From NCBI GenBank assembly GCA_038049695.1, contig CP142457.1:60136501-60200500 (forward strand): a DNA stretch of 64,000 nt, read 5' to 3'. Below, piece after piece: positions 21,736 through 34,408 of the stretch (position 1 is its first letter; every line of letters begins with the position of its first letter). Source of the DNA: Cinnamomum chago. Its lineage: Eukaryota; Streptophyta; Magnoliopsida; Laurales; Lauraceae. The notes beneath the pieces are model-generated. The model searched no databases, had not been told where the DNA came from, and worked only from the letters and a program-made list of their open reading frames with translations. The position numbers were made by a program, and so were the translations under genes.

Positions 21736-22240
21736 ACTACAGACCAACTTTCCCAGGAGACCACAACCGAGCATGATTAAGGCAGGCCCTGGTACAAAGG
21801 ATGATTACCTCAGTCTTCTAGTTTTGAATTAGTGAAATAAGAATCTTCTTTGGAAAGGATTTATCAATTGGTGTGACAACTGCTGCTTGATGTGGGTAGT
21901 AGAGAGACTGACCAAGAGAGATTTTTTGCAGGAAGTGCAGTTGGATGGACAAATTGGCTTCGCATCACCTTTGCTATAGAGCCTTCCTCTCTTGAAGAGG
22001 GTCTTGGAAGATTGAAATCCTTTTGTCAGAAGCATGCAAAGAAACAATAAGCTTTTACCTTTAATTGTATCAATAAACAGGGTGGTGATTGAGATCGACA
22101 ACACAGCGTTGGATCTCCCTAGTGGAATGCACTGCTCGGGATTTCTGTCATTAATATTGGGACTTGAATAAACTGTGAGTACAGTACAGTATATGATGGT
22201 GATTTTCAGCTAAAAGAGACATTCTTAATAAATATGATGT

Positions 22241-24783
22241 TGTCACGACCCGGGCCTGAATTACGGTAACCCCGGACCGTGGATCCATACTTACTCCCGT
22301 AAACCCCAAATTAACCGAAGTTAACCGGAATCCACAAGGGATAACACTCTCAATAAACTTGTCAAACACACACAAATTTTTGCGAAAACATATACATTGA
22401 CAATATCCATTCACTTTACATGTATACAAAAAGAATCGAGTCCTTATACATATATCATTTCCAACATGGTTCGTCATTTGGTGCATACCCAACACAATAC
22501 GATAACAATTACTTACATTCCGAAAATGAATGTACAAAATGACTATTCAAAACATTTCACAAAATGTTACAATCCCTTTCGCACTCGAATACCCATCAAA
22601 CGGTATTTCGGCCATTCCACTCGTTCAATCCTCCTGGAGGAACCGGAGCGGTCTCCTCCGCTGGCGCCGGGGGCGCTGCCGCATCGGCAATGGCAAACGG
22701 GCCTGTGATGTCATCAATAACACTAATGAACACGACGGTTCAACAATGTATAAACAATTCTTGTAATAGCACATGTTAGTACATATACTGAATTCATTAA
22801 ATTCATAAGGTACAATTACCATTCTAGACAGTTCTAGATAATTCCTACAATGGCAATAGATAACATATGAGTTCATCAATAGACATTCATTATCATAGCT
22901 TTCGGTCATTTCATTTCATTTCTTTTCATTTTATTTACCATTTTGTTCATTCCATTTCATTTCCTTTCATTTACCATTTTCCCTCAAAGGAAGGATTCAT
23001 CTTCCAAATGGAAATCATCAATCAATATCCATAGATATGATCGGAATATGTGGGACTTACTAGTGTCCGGGCCCGGGACAACTAGCATCACCACGGAGCT
23101 CCGGAACGCCCCCAAATCCATCTGCTGCAGCAGGATTATTTGTTCATTTCATTTATTAATTCATTGAACTCGTTTAGAGTTCTAGTACAGTGGTTATGTT
23201 TAGGGATCAATCATCACTTCAGTGTGAGTTCAATGTCAATTCAGTGTGGCTCAATAGTGAGCTTGAGGGACCGCTATGTAAGGCCCTCTGAGACCAATCA
23301 TCTAAACCAAACAATGAGTGAACCGTTGGTTATCAATGCACGTGTTATTATGGATGACATTACTTAATTTAGTTGTGCATTAGATCACCTTAGCTAACAC
23401 CTATGATGGTTTAGATATCACTTATATTAGCCTTAACGAATAGGCTTTCAATGTAAACTAGTCACCATTTACCACACGACTCATCTTAACGAGGTGGGAA
23501 GTTTCCATGATCGCATAAGCGATCTTAGTCCATGCAAAAATCCAAAACTCACTGTATGTTCCTGTATCCTGTTCGCTCGAGCGAGTAAAGTTCGCTCGAG
23601 CGGACACCTCACAAAACCTTGGTCGCTCGACCGCATTCTTATGTTCGCTCGAGCGAACTGTCCAGGACGATTTTACTCTGAAACAGAACCTTGGTCGCTC
23701 GAGCGAACTGTCATGGTCGCTCGAGCGAACTGTCCAGAGTCCCAACTCGAAAATCTGATACACTCTCTCTTCTTCTACACTCCCTTCTCCACTATTCATC
23801 CACAACATATAATAGCAATGAGACCTCCTGTCCCCTCCTCACACATCATCCATTCACCAACCACACTTTTAATCATTTATTAACCATTCACACAACTACA
23901 ACAACTCCACAATTAATGGAAAGTGCACAACCCATAAAATTAAATGCTAATCACAAGGGATGCTTATACTTGCCTCTTATGAAGTTTAATAGCAAGACCC
24001 CTCTCTCCTTGTCTTGGCTTTGAGATGAAAACCCCCAAATGAAACCCTATTTCCATTAAAATATAAAATACACAAACCCTTAAGCCATTTGTGCTAGAAA
24101 TCATGCCTAAGCACTCATTATGACTTGTAAACTCATTAAAAACTCTAATCACTTCCTTGTAGTCCAACTAGAGAAGCCCCCTAGCTTTAATGAAGAGAGA
24201 TTTGCACTTCTTCTCCAATGAACCAAAAGGAAAGGTGGAGAAGATGAAGTTGGTGAAGCTAGCACCCCCTCCAATCACACATACAAGCTCCTTTCTTGAT
24301 GCTTGATAAGGGAAAATGGAAGAAGATGAGAGGAATGAGTCTAGGGTTTTATTGAGGTGAAATGAACTCATTCACTCATCTCATTCTAATATAAGACCAC
24401 TTCACACAAGAGCCCCCTCCTATTAATCTTTATTTCATTCTTAGTCAAATGAAACCTCATTTGACCCAATTGATGTCAAATGAGATCGCGTCTATTATGA
24501 AAGTTAATGTACTACTCGAGATACACACGTTGGTATCAAAGATTTCCGTATTTGACGAAATACGCGAAAACTCGTATTTACGGAAAAGTCCTTAGCCTAA
24601 CATGTTTGAGTCTAAACTCACTTTAACCAATTCAATTTCATTTCATTATGCTTAATGCATCATTTGAGACTAATTTGTCTCTCTTTGGTCATTAATCTTC
24701 ACTAACACAATTATTCATGCTTAATTAACATTAATCCCGATTAATTAGCCTTAATCGTGATTAGTTTGGGTCGGGGTGTAACA
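22241..24783. mobile_element. solo LTR (2543 bp) with perfect 5-bp target duplication
   Basis: The block starts TGTCACGACCCGGGCC and ends TCGGGGTGTAACA. GATGT flanks it on both sides (22236-22240 and 24784-24788). There is no coding sequence; long LTRs with such TGTCAC...GTAACA ends are typical of plant Ty3/Gypsy chromovirus (Tekay/Del-like) elements, though the family is only inferred. At 23572-23729 it carries six copies of a CGCTCGAGCG-type palindrome. It interrupts the 3' flank of TAT copy 3, which resumes at 24789. Confidence 0.88.
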
Positions 24784-25063
24784 GATGTCTTCTTGAATTA
24801 GATCTCTCTCTTTTCTCCGCATTTGGCTTCCTTTTGTTGTGTTTGCAGGTTGGTCTTACCCACTTATGCTGAGGGTCTAAAGCTGAGCTAGAGGTACAGA
24901 TCCACATGTTCTCCAACAGCAGAACAAGCAAGCAAATTTGGTAATTGGATCTTGTACAAATCCTAACACCCTGTCTCTGTGTATATTTTATGGCCTATTA
25001 TCTCTTAACCGCATTGATTATGACGACCTCAATGTGGAAGACTTAAGTGGCCTGCAAATAGGA

Positions 25064-25183
25064 TGTTGAGGTCAATGTCCACCATCGCTTCTGAGCGGGT
25101 ACTATAAAACTATTGTTGTGCCGTTTCCTATCACCAATTAATTTTGGGATAAGTAGTAGCTCAATATGGTGTCAAATCCTACA
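25064..25183. mobile_element. solo LTR of the TRIM-like family (120 bp)
   Basis: Starts TGTTGAGGTCAATGTCC, ends AAATCCTACA, and is flanked by TAGGA on both sides (25059-25063 and 25184-25188). It matches the LTRs at 2462-2607 and 6589-6734. Without a neighbouring primer site it is a solo LTR from recombination. Confidence 0.85.
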
Positions 25184-27120
25184 TAGGAGAATAACAAGGG
25201 AATGTAGCATTGATCCAGGAAAATGGCAAAATACAAGGGCGTCACATAACTTTACCACCTTAATGAATTGAGTGGGCGACTCATGTGAATTCATGACAAG
25301 TATGGAAGGTGACTTCATTTGTAGCTTATTTGGACAGGAAAATGTGTCCATTAGTATTAGATGAAACTATGATGGGATGACTAATGCGGGCTTATTTTGG
25401 GATGGATATGTAGGTTTATGCTTCAAAGGAGGTCCATGGAGTATTGGGGTTCCTTTCCTTTCTATCCAATCATTAGACAGATGTTAAAATATGCCATCTT
25501 CATCTCAGTTGTTGTAAAGATGAAAAATATTTTCAAGTGCTAATTAGATGAAGGGACGAATATGATTGGATTGAGTAGAACTTTATCATGATTTTTCCCG
25601 GCCTCCCATAAATTTCCACTTGTTTAACTGCCCCTCACAAAATGTCATTGCGCCATCAAACCATGATACTGCTCCATGGACATTCAAAGAATGCAACGTC
25701 CGAATGAGTCTTTTTAATGTAAGCAATGGCTCAATCATGTTTGTGCCAACTCATAATCTAAAGAGATGAATCCATTATTGATACTAGTTTAAGATTACTC
25801 TTGTTATATTCATGCTTTTAAAACATCCAACTCATGGGTCTGTCCAAATGGATGGCTTACATGATTTTGAAAGATGATCCCATGGTATGGTGAAAACTGT
25901 CTGATCATATTGCAAAGCATCTACGATGTATCTCAAATTTCATTCCAATCAAAGATAAAATCTTTGGATTGTATATCTGAAAAAATATATCTACCACCGA
26001 AAAGAAATTGAACTGATCTAGCCAGAGATATCCACGGTAATATGAGTTCTTTAGATGGATTTATAACTCTAGCCTCAAAGAATTACGTGGGTGGGCCGTG
26101 GGTGGTTCTGACTGAGACTGAATTCTGTCCAGTGACATCTAACTAAGCCATGGCCGCAATCACAGCTGCCCAGCATGTGCCTTCCATTTTTGACCCCACT
26201 TTGCTGAGAGGGTGGTTTGGTGGGATTGTACTAAATTGAATAGGAACAAAAAGTGCACGTGCGTTCTATTTTTGACGCCCACTTTGCTGAGAGGGTGGTT
26301 CGGTGGGATTGTACTTAAAAATTAAATAGGAACAAAAAGTGCACGTGCCTTCTGTCTATATTGTTGGACACTCGGAAATTTATATATAGTACACCAATGG
26401 GTTTTTTTTTTTTTTAAGTAAAAAATATTTCCTTGGGCACAAATATGGTCCGTTAGGCATGATTTCACTTTTTTTTTTCCTTTAAACTTTGGACAAATGA
26501 TGCTAGCATTGCTCGATTTAAAATAAAGCGACGCTTCGTAAATTGTTGGCATTTGGGTGTATGTCTCAGTATCATGTTTTTGGGCAAGTGTTGGCATCCG
26601 TTTTCCCTCTTTGTAAAGCTTCCTTCACTTCATCTCATATCTTCGGAGAATCCACCATGGGTGCATGAATCAGAAGTTGTCAGGGTTTTACAAAATGAAT
26701 AGACAGTGCATCTTTAAGGTTCCGAGAGTGGAGGATCAGAACTGGTAATCTCACCATGCTAATCCAAAAGTACATTAGAAAAAAGCCAATAGCAAACACA
26801 AGAACAAAAATGAATTGAAAAATGACGATTGTTAAATCCAATCACAAGGAAATAATAGGCAGGGGCGGACCTATCTCCCTGTGTGTGTGAGGTTTTTTAT
26901 TTTTTGGGTGGGGGCGTGAGGACAGTGGTTGGGATTCGGGATTAGCCAAAGGGTTGAAGAGTTGCCAAAATGATAAAGAGTTGCAAAAATAAGTTTTCCA
27001 CTGTTATTATAAGTAGAAAAGTTGCAAATACAAGTTTTTCATTGTTAGCATTGACGGAAAAGTTGCAAATACAAGTTTTTCACTTCTCATATAGGCGGAA
27101 AAGCTGCAAGTAGAGAAAGG
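25184..27120. other. intergenic; starts with a relic of a TAT promoter
   Basis: About 25195-25310 (GATCCAGGAAAATGGC, ACAAGGGCGTCACATAACTTTA, AATTGAGTGGGCGACTCATG) resembles the promoter of TAT copy 3 (15070-15190) and, in part, 2430-2461. No TAT exon follows, so a gene unit has been lost here. The remainder is AT-rich, with a duplication at 26175-26346 and no gene. About 26865-26930 resembles a common dispersed G-rich repeat. Confidence 0.45.
26175..26346. repeat. tandem duplication, about 85-90 bp units
   Basis: CACTTTGCTGAGAGGGTGGT, GGTGGGATTGTACT and AATAGGAACAAAAAGTGCAC each occur twice, the second unit beginning near 26252. The copies differ by a few bases and small indels. Confidence 0.85.
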
Positions 27121-28436
27121 ATGAGGAAACAGATGAGGAAAAGTTTAATTAGGGGAGCGAAGAGGGACGCTAGCGTTGCCCATATCGTCCCTTGCGGAGA
27201 AAAAAGAAAAAAAAAGTGGCGGGATGAACGATCTCATGCAGCGGAAAATACTTTTCACTATTTCGTGCAACGGCCAAATACCGTTCATTTTTCTGTAAAA
27301 TTCTTTTTTTATAACTACATATTAATCTTATATCAGAAACCATATAACCATCCACTAACAGACAACCTTCAACCAGTTTGCTGTGGGTTCTCTAAAAAAG
27401 AAAAGAAAAAAAAATTCATCCCACCAGATAGCGCCCCCCCCCCTAATTACATAGAAAAGCAGGTGGTTCCATCATTATCCAATTCCATGAGAAAAGAACC
27501 AAGAAACCATGTTCCTAGTTTGATTGCAAGTGGAAATGTATTTGGATGAGGAGAAAATGGAGGGTAAGAAAACTATTTACTTTCCATCCCATTGTTTTCT
27601 CCACAACCAAACAACCCTTGAAAGTAGATTTTACGTAGAAAAAAGGGCATGTGTTTCATTTATTTGTTGTGTTGGTATCTCATGTAATTGTTTGGCGGAA
27701 AAATAACAAAAAGTAGTTAAATGAAGTGGGAACCCTGGCCCTGTTGATCATGCTTGTGCTTAGTACATATAATTATATTAGCAGAACATTAATGAAAGAA
27801 TAAGTTGAATTGCTCTTAGTACGGATTATTATGTTCGTGGAACATTAACAAAAGAATAAATTGAATTTTACTAACTATAAACAGCAAAAGAAAAAATGAG
27901 ACTCTAATTATAAGTAAAGGTTGTTGACCGAGATATTTTTTAAAGTGATCCATCGGTATCCGAAATATCTAAGGGTTGATATTTCGCACACCTATGGGCC
28001 ACTTTGACACTTTTTCATCTCCCACCTCAATTATGATTGTCATGTCCTAATTAGACCAGGTAAATATGCAACGCGTATAGCACCATCAAGTTCATCCCAC
28101 CAAATCAAATCCTTTTTTTTCTCCTTTTGTTGTTGTTGTCTGTTTGGTTTCTTTTTAAGGAATTATCTTTCTAAAAAAAAAAAGTGTACATCCCACCAGA
28201 TTAGCCCCACTTTGTAATTTCCAAAAAATGTAGGGTGTTCTGTGATTATCCCTTCCTAGGAGAAAATGACATTAAAAAGCATCTTGCTTGTTTTACTGAC
28301 AATGTGTCGTGTGTCGTATGTCGTATGTGGTGTCTGTCAGTTTGCTATTTTCTTTCTCTCATTTATTTTGAAGAAGAAGAAGAAGATGAAGATGAAACAG
28401 CAGCAGAAGTAGAAGATTAGGAGTAGAAGAGAATAG
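27121..28436. other. 5' flank of TAT copy 4 with internal duplications
   Basis: About 27370-27480 (TCTAAAAAAGAAAAG, CATCCCACCAGAT, AGCGCCCC) resembles 28165-28260. GTATTTGGATGAGGAGAAAATGG-like sequence at 27537-27560 recurs in intron 1 of copy 4 at 28798-28820. No TATA box could be fixed with confidence, and the open frame at 27121-27549 has no recognisable motif. The last 60 bases before the ATG are GAA/GAT-rich. Confidence 0.45.
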
Positions 28437-29200
28437 ATGGAGAACACAGAGGGAGAGGAAGAGGGAGTTGAGAAATGGAGTTTCAATCCAAACCACAAGA
28501 TAATATTAGCTGCTCAGCATACAGTCCGCAGCGTGTACCAAACCATCACGGCCAACCTCGACGGTCGAGATCAAAGGCCCACCATCTCCCTCGCCATTGG
28601 TGATCCCTCCGCATTCCCCTGTTTTCATACTACTCCCGTTGCTGTTGATGCCATCATCTCAGCCGTCCGATCCGCAAACTACAACTTCTACACTCCCCCA
28701 GGGGGCATCCTCCCTGCAAGAAGGTAAAACCCAAATTTCTTCTCTTCTGTTCTAGTCCAGTTCAAACTTTTGTGGACTTTGGAAACTTTTTAGAATGTGT
28801 TTGGATGAGGAGAAAATGGAGGTGGAGAGAAAACTATCCACATTCCATACCATTTCGCATTTTACGTGGAAAAGAAGAAGTAGGTTCTGAGGTGAAGCAA
28901 GTCCCATTTATTTGTTCTGTTTACAGTAGTTTCCTCTGATTTTGATTTGCCCGGGCACGTTTGGAAAATGGATGGAAAGTGGAAACACTTTTCCGGGGCG
29001 TTTAAAATTCCATTTTTGGTGCTGCGGCTTTTCCGAAAAACCTGAAAATGAACTGACTTTACTGCGATTCAGTAGAAAACCATTTCCAATTGGAGGAGGT
29101 GGGAGAAGGTTTTCCGTGGAAAATTTGATTTTCTGTTTCTGTAGCACCACACAAACGTGCCCCAATTGTGGAGTCATTTTTCCGCCATCTTTTGGAAAGC

Positions 29201-29231
<31 letters not shown>

Positions 29232-32200
29232 CTGTTTATGGTTTCCTCTGATTTTGATTTTCCCAAGTGTAGTCATTTTATCCAAAGCTTTTGGAAAGCT
29301 GATTTTTAGATTTAGATACTAGAGAAGTGGTTTAGAGAATCAGAGAAATGCATTTCATTTCCTCTGATTTTGATTTTCCCAAGTGTAGTCATTTTATCCC
29401 AAGCTTTTGGAAAGCTGATTTTTAGATTTGGATACTAGAGGAGTGGTTTAGAGAATCAGAGAAATGCATTTCATTTCCGCGGAAAAGGTGAGAAAAAAGT
29501 GAGACACTGCTCGCTATGCAGAGAAAATGAGCTTGATTTGTTTTGATTCGGCATAAAAGCTTTTGCTATTGATGCAGAAATTATTTTTCCCATGGGAACA
29601 GAAGCGCGCCCTTAGGTTTTCTTTTGTCAGTCTTTCTATTTATGTTGATTATTTTGCAGGGCAATCGCGGAGCATCTCTCTAGGGATCTCCCATACAAGC
29701 TTTCATCTGATGATATTTTTATCACATCGGGTTGTACCGGAGCAATTGAGACTGTTCTTACAGTTCTCAGTCGCCCCGGGGCAAATATATTGCTCCCAAG
29801 ACCAGGTTACCCTTACTACAAATCATGTGCTGCTTTCTGTGGGGTTGAAGTCCGGGATTACAACCTCAATCCAGAGAGGAGTTGGGAAATTGATCTTGAT
29901 TTTCTCAAGTCTGTAGCAGACAAGAACACTGTCGCGATGGTTGTCATAAACCCAGGGAATCCTTGCGGAAATGTATTCACTTATGAGCATTTGGCTGAGG
30001 TTTGTGGCCTCTAATTTGGGTTTTTAAGTTCTCAGAAAAAAAAAAATTATGGTCAGATGGGATCTTTTATCCTTTTATGATTGTAATTGTATTGCATTTA
30101 GGTGGCCAAGACTGCTAAGAAGCTTGGAATTCTTGTTATTGCGGATGAAGTTTATCGCCATCTCACGTTTGGGACTAACCCGTTTGTGCCGATGGGAACA
30201 TTTGGTTCACTTGTTCCAGTTCTCACTCTTGGGTCAATATCGAAGAGATGGGTTGTGCCTGGCTGGCGGCTTGGTTGGATTGCAGTGACTGATCCAAAGG
30301 GCGTTCTGAAAAAAAAAAAGGTGCGTACTAACTGTTAAGAGATCATTGAATTATGCTTTGACTGCCGACTTAATGATAAGCACCAACTGAAATGATGATA
30401 AAGATGATTTCTTATCCTTCATGCACTCATTGTCTTCAATGTTACCTTGTATGTGTATACGACTACGATGTGGGTGTGTATTCCACCATTTGGACCTTGC
30501 TTCAATTTTTTTATGAGCATGAACCTTGATCTCATACATTTCATCATAAAACCTTGATCTATCCTATACAAGGCACCCTGAGAAATGAAATTGCTTGGGC
30601 ATCTGGAGAGATCAAGGTGCTCTGTAGGTTTACAAAAGCAGATTTTAGCCATTTCACCAAGAGAAGGAACAATGAATCATGTAAACTAGCTAAAGAGGGT
30701 ATTAACAGTAGACTTTGTGATTGTTAATGGTCATTATCATTGCAGTTTTGCTATTGCTGGTCCTCATCACCTTGATCTGAATGTTGTTCCTGTAATCTTT
30801 TTATCATTATTAAATATTCAGTCATATCTCTCTCTCTCTCTCTCTAAAAGGTGAGACCTTGGTATGATTACATTACCATTCTGTTATGTTCCTTGCATCC
30901 GTGAAATGTGTTGCCACTTGCTGAAAAGCAATGCTTTAAATGCAGACATGATTGGCGTATTATTTGCTTACTCTAAGGTTCTTTTGATTTTCTTCACGGG
31001 AGATTTTGCAAGCTGACATGTGTCTCTTGCTCTTCAAGACTGACTTCGGTGATGTGACCTGGACCTGTGCTGACATATGTTGTTCTTTCTTCTCAGGTTC
31101 TAGACTGCTTTGAGAGCTATCTCACCATCTCTGCTGATCCTGTAACCTTTATTCAGGTTTGCATTTCAAGATCATGGATTATCTTCTTGCTCGCTAACTT
31201 CCATTGATAAATAAATCATCTACATGTAGTTTTCAAACCATTGTTATAATAATTAATCATGCTTGCTTTTGTGACTTTGGCTCCATAGTATGACTAGTTC
31301 ACATCATATTGTGTATCATACTTAGCATGTGTTATTTTATCAGAAACCATTCTGTGACAAAACAAGTAACTATAGTGACAAGGCATATGATCTTAAAATC
31401 ACAATTTAAGCTTGTCATGAAGTAAAAGAGGTGTACTTTAAGTCTTTAACTAATTATATTACTATATAGCTGTTTTATCAGTGGCCTATGATATGTGGAA
31501 GTTCTATTTTCTAATCCTATGAAATTGAAGATCCAACGCAACACAACCACCTTTTAATTATGTATGGACTCCATGATGATTACATGGGGCTAAATATTTG
31601 TTCAAGAAGTGAAAAACATTATCGTCTTGTTCCATTGAAAAACATACGAATTGTCGATGATCAGAATTCAGAACTATGAAAATTAGTGGTTCCGGTTAGT
31701 GAATGGCATACTTTAATATATATATATATATATATTTTTTGGCAATTCTTCTAATTTTACTATTTGTTCCTTTCTTATTCCTTTTATATCACAGGGTTGA
31801 AGGCAAGATATACTTGTCATTTTTCTAATCTCTCTACTTGATCAATTGGAATGTTCTATTGTTGGTTACAGTTTTCATTCCTTGACCTTACTGAAATTTT
31901 AAGTAGTTGTGATATTCTTCATTGAATTAAACATTCCTATCGTGGTGAAGAATGTAAACATGAGTTCAGCCTACCCCAAAGAATTAAATGCGACATACCT
32001 GATGTTCTCTTGTGGATCGTCTGATATGGCAGGGTATGCTTGCAATTCCTTTAATGTCCACTTTGGAAAAGAAGCATGCTTATAATTATTAGAACTGAGT
32101 GTTCATTTCATCATGTTCATAGGGAGGCAAATGTCATGGCAAATGCTCTTGCTAAAGAGGGAGTGTTATGCTCTTCTATGCTGTTTGATGTCTAGTGTTT

Positions 32201-34043
32201 TCTTTTTCTTCGTTTTCTCTTTAAGTTTGCATTTTGGCTAAAAGTTTCGTTGGCTTCTTTGCTTGTATTCTTTGTTGTTTTTTGTGGGAATAAAATTTAC
32301 TGTTATAAAAAAAAATTATAAGAACTGAGTTCTGTTTGATTCTTAGAACCAAATCAATGTAGGGCCAACATCTGCTGTGTTTTCATGAGCTTAGCTTGTA
32401 GCGAAGCAGTAGTGGGATTTATGATAGCCACTGCCTGGTGCTTCTGTGTCAAATTTACAGTAATACACTAATGCAGCTATAGGTGCCTTTAATGGCCCCA
32501 AAGAAGTGTGACATCTTGATTGAGGATTTACTATTATATTGATTGGTATGTTGTGGGAGCTTTTACTATCAAGACTCATGGTGCATTGTCAAGACTCAAT
32601 ACTCCTTTTTACCAAATTTAAAATAAAAAAAAAAGACTCCAAAAACCTTATTCCACCTATGTGGGGACCTTGAACATTCCTACTTCATAAAGAAAACTTG
32701 TCATCTATCACTAAAATAGATTGTACATGTATAAAATCAGGAAGGTCCAATTGTTTGGTCAGATGTTCATAGCTTTTGCTTGATTCTGTTAACAATAAAT
32801 TATTCATCTGAACCACATCATGAGATTTTGTTGTAGCTGATGGCTTAACCATAGTTTCCAGAAAAAGAAACAAATATAAGGAATAACTTTATGAGTAATG
32901 TCTCCCTTTACCACCATTGTTTAAATACTTGACCATTTGCATGAAATGGATTCAAAACACATGAAGTGAGAAATGTAGGAGTTTCTTCTGAATAGGCTAG
33001 TCACTAGTGGCACTATGAGTTTGCAGACAACTGATGTGGGCTAAAGATACTGAATACTTCAAATATCATGAAGTTTAGGTTGTGACTATCTATATTGATT
33101 GTAAATCTTACAATATCTACTTGTTTAATGGATTAGGGTGCAATACCTCAGATCCTTGGGGATACAGGAGAGGATTTCTTTAATGAGACCACTCGTAAAC
33201 TAAAGCAAACGGCAGATATATGTTGTGAGAGAATAAAAGAGATCGATTGCATTACTTGCCCATACAAACCAGAGGGAGCCATGTCTGCAATGGTGAGCAA
33301 ACAGGAAATTTGAGTTCTGCATTTTTGTGGGCACATGTAGGTTTGCAGAAATTTTCTCACATAATGCAATGCAGGTCAAGCTGGATTTATCACTTCTGGA
33401 AGACATTCTTGATGATGTAGACTTCTGCTGCAAGCTGGCAAAGGAGGAATCAGTGATTATTCTACCAGGTGAGGAGGGTTGGGTTGCTAGTGTAGGATTA
33501 CAGAGGAATGGATTACAGGGTCATGGATGTCCCTTTTTTTTTTGTCATCTATTTGAGAGGAAGGGTAGTTGCATAGCATATATAAAATCCATGAACTGCA
33601 AGAGGAATGTATAAATTATAACATGTAATGATGCATCAATAAATTTGATGGGTGACTAAACATTTGTAATCATTTCTTCTTCTTTTTTTTCTCATATAAA
33701 TGGAGTCCTTTCTTTCAGTAGTTGATTGCAATTTGTTTTCCTAAATTAAATATTGCATAGTGCATATCAAAGCTGATCAATTTTCTTGACACACAATGGG
33801 CTGTTGCCACAGACAAGCATGACAAGATGATTTCTTATTTACTAGCAAAAGTGAGATAATTTTGCTTCCTTTGCACTTGAGGATCTACTAATTAATGAAA
33901 TAACCAAATTGTATTTTCTTGCAGGATCTGCAGTGGGGTTAAAAAATTGGCTTCGGGTCACTTTTGCTACAGGGCCATCTGCTCTTGAAGATGGTCTTGA
34001 GAGAGTGAAATCTTTCTGCCAAAGGCATGCCAAGAAACATTAA
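28437..34043 (+). CDS. TAT: tyrosine aminotransferase-like protein, TAT copy 4 (7 exons, 424 aa)
   Basis: The best preserved aminotransferase of the array. Exons: 28437-28723, 29660-29999, 30102-30320, 31097-31156, 33137-33292, 33375-33468, 33925-34043; all GT-AG, total 425 codons with TAA. Residues 1-95 carry the N-terminal arm and the family motif [13 protein letters not shown]. Then NPGNPCGN (from 193), ADEVY with Asp224, SISKRW with the PLP Schiff-base Lys257, GWRLGW with Arg265, and a C-terminus [14 protein letters not shown]...KRHAKKH-like typical of TAT. By family it converts tyrosine and 2-oxoglutarate to 4-hydroxyphenylpyruvate and glutamate in the cytosol; a broader aminotransferase role is possible. 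Oddities: GCTQAIE is GCTGAIE, and the end of exon 3 has 11 A in a row (LKKKK where the other copies have LKEAK), a slippage-prone site just before a splice donor. Intron 4 holds a LINE end. Confidence 0.92.
29242..29473 (+). repeat. tandem duplication, period 116, intron 1 of TAT copy 4
   Basis: Two near-identical units begin TTTCCTCTGATTTTGATTTT at 29242 and 29358. They include AAGCTTTTGGAAAGCTGATT and GTGGTTTAGAGAATCAGAGA. A partial third copy of the first part lies at 28929-28950. A T-run of about 28 precedes the first unit. Confidence 0.9.
32101..32313 (+). mobile_element. 5'-truncated LINE 3' end in intron 4 of TAT copy 4
   Basis: The fragment starts inside an RNase H-like domain: from 32118 it reads [16 protein letters not shown] and stops with TAG at 32193-32195. 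It continues through a T-rich 3' UTR and ends in an A-tract (32307-32315). Target-site duplications of 17 bases flank it: AATTATTAGAACTGAGT (32084-32100) and AATTATAAGAACTGAGT (32314-32330). This is the hallmark of target-primed reverse transcription by an L1-type LINE. Confidence 0.88.
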
Positions 34044-34408
34044 GCAAAAAGGCATAAATGCTGTATCATTATTTATTAGACAAGCTGGTAATTTGTTGTA
34101 TTCATGTCATATCACTCTGGAGTAGTGGTCATTATGTGCATATGTAGGCACTTCATGGCCTTCGAAAATTTAAAAGAAGCTATTATGTACTGAATGTTGT
34201 AGTCTGTTCTGCTTAATGTTGTTGCCAATGAAGTACTTATTATATGTAATTATTATAACACCAGGAATTTGAACATTCCTGAAGCAACCCCTAATGTTGG
34301 AGTGGATTTGACTGTTGCAAAAAGCGTAACATTCCATGCCCTTTGGAAGGAAAATTTGAACACGACTATGTTAGACATGAGTGGTCTTCATGGCCACATG
34401 TGCATCAA
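34044..34408. other. 3' UTR and flank of TAT copy 4
   Basis: About 34044-34265 matches 47768-47985 downstream of copy 5 (AGCAAAAAGGCATAAATGCTGTA, TGTTGCCAATGAAGTACTTAT). The match ends near the LTR element, so the duplication that produced copy 5 included this flank. Confidence 0.6.

Larger units (their letters stand above)
15239..22050 (+). pseudogene. TAT copy 3, pseudogene with missing exon 6
   Basis: Exon remnants: 15239-15525, 15614-15940, 16113-16331, 16997-17056, 20767-20922 and 21932-22050, homologous to exons 1-5 and 7 of copy 4. Exon 1 is well preserved (ARGDPSHSPCFRTTP). Exon 2 has a TGA at 15732-15734, after about 135 codons, and a 13-bp deletion near 15884 that removes most of VAMVI. 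Exon 3 still has SDEVY and SISKRW. The 94-bp exon 6 is gone; 20990-21735 is replaced by sequence also found before copy 1 exon 7, and the exon 5 donor GTGAG has become GTCAA. Intron 4 carries a Copia element. Any transcript could yield only a short N-terminal fragment. The upstream ATG at 15206 is in frame but probably before the transcription start. Confidence 0.9.

Noticed and set aside
23572..23730. A CRISPR-like array because of the repeated palindromes
   Set aside because: Spacing is irregular, there are no direct repeats of constant length or unique spacers, and the block lies in a plant LTR.
27121..27549. Open frame of 142 codons before TAT copy 4
   Set aside because: It spans poly-A runs and a poly-C run, shows no motif, and sits in duplicated promoter-like DNA.
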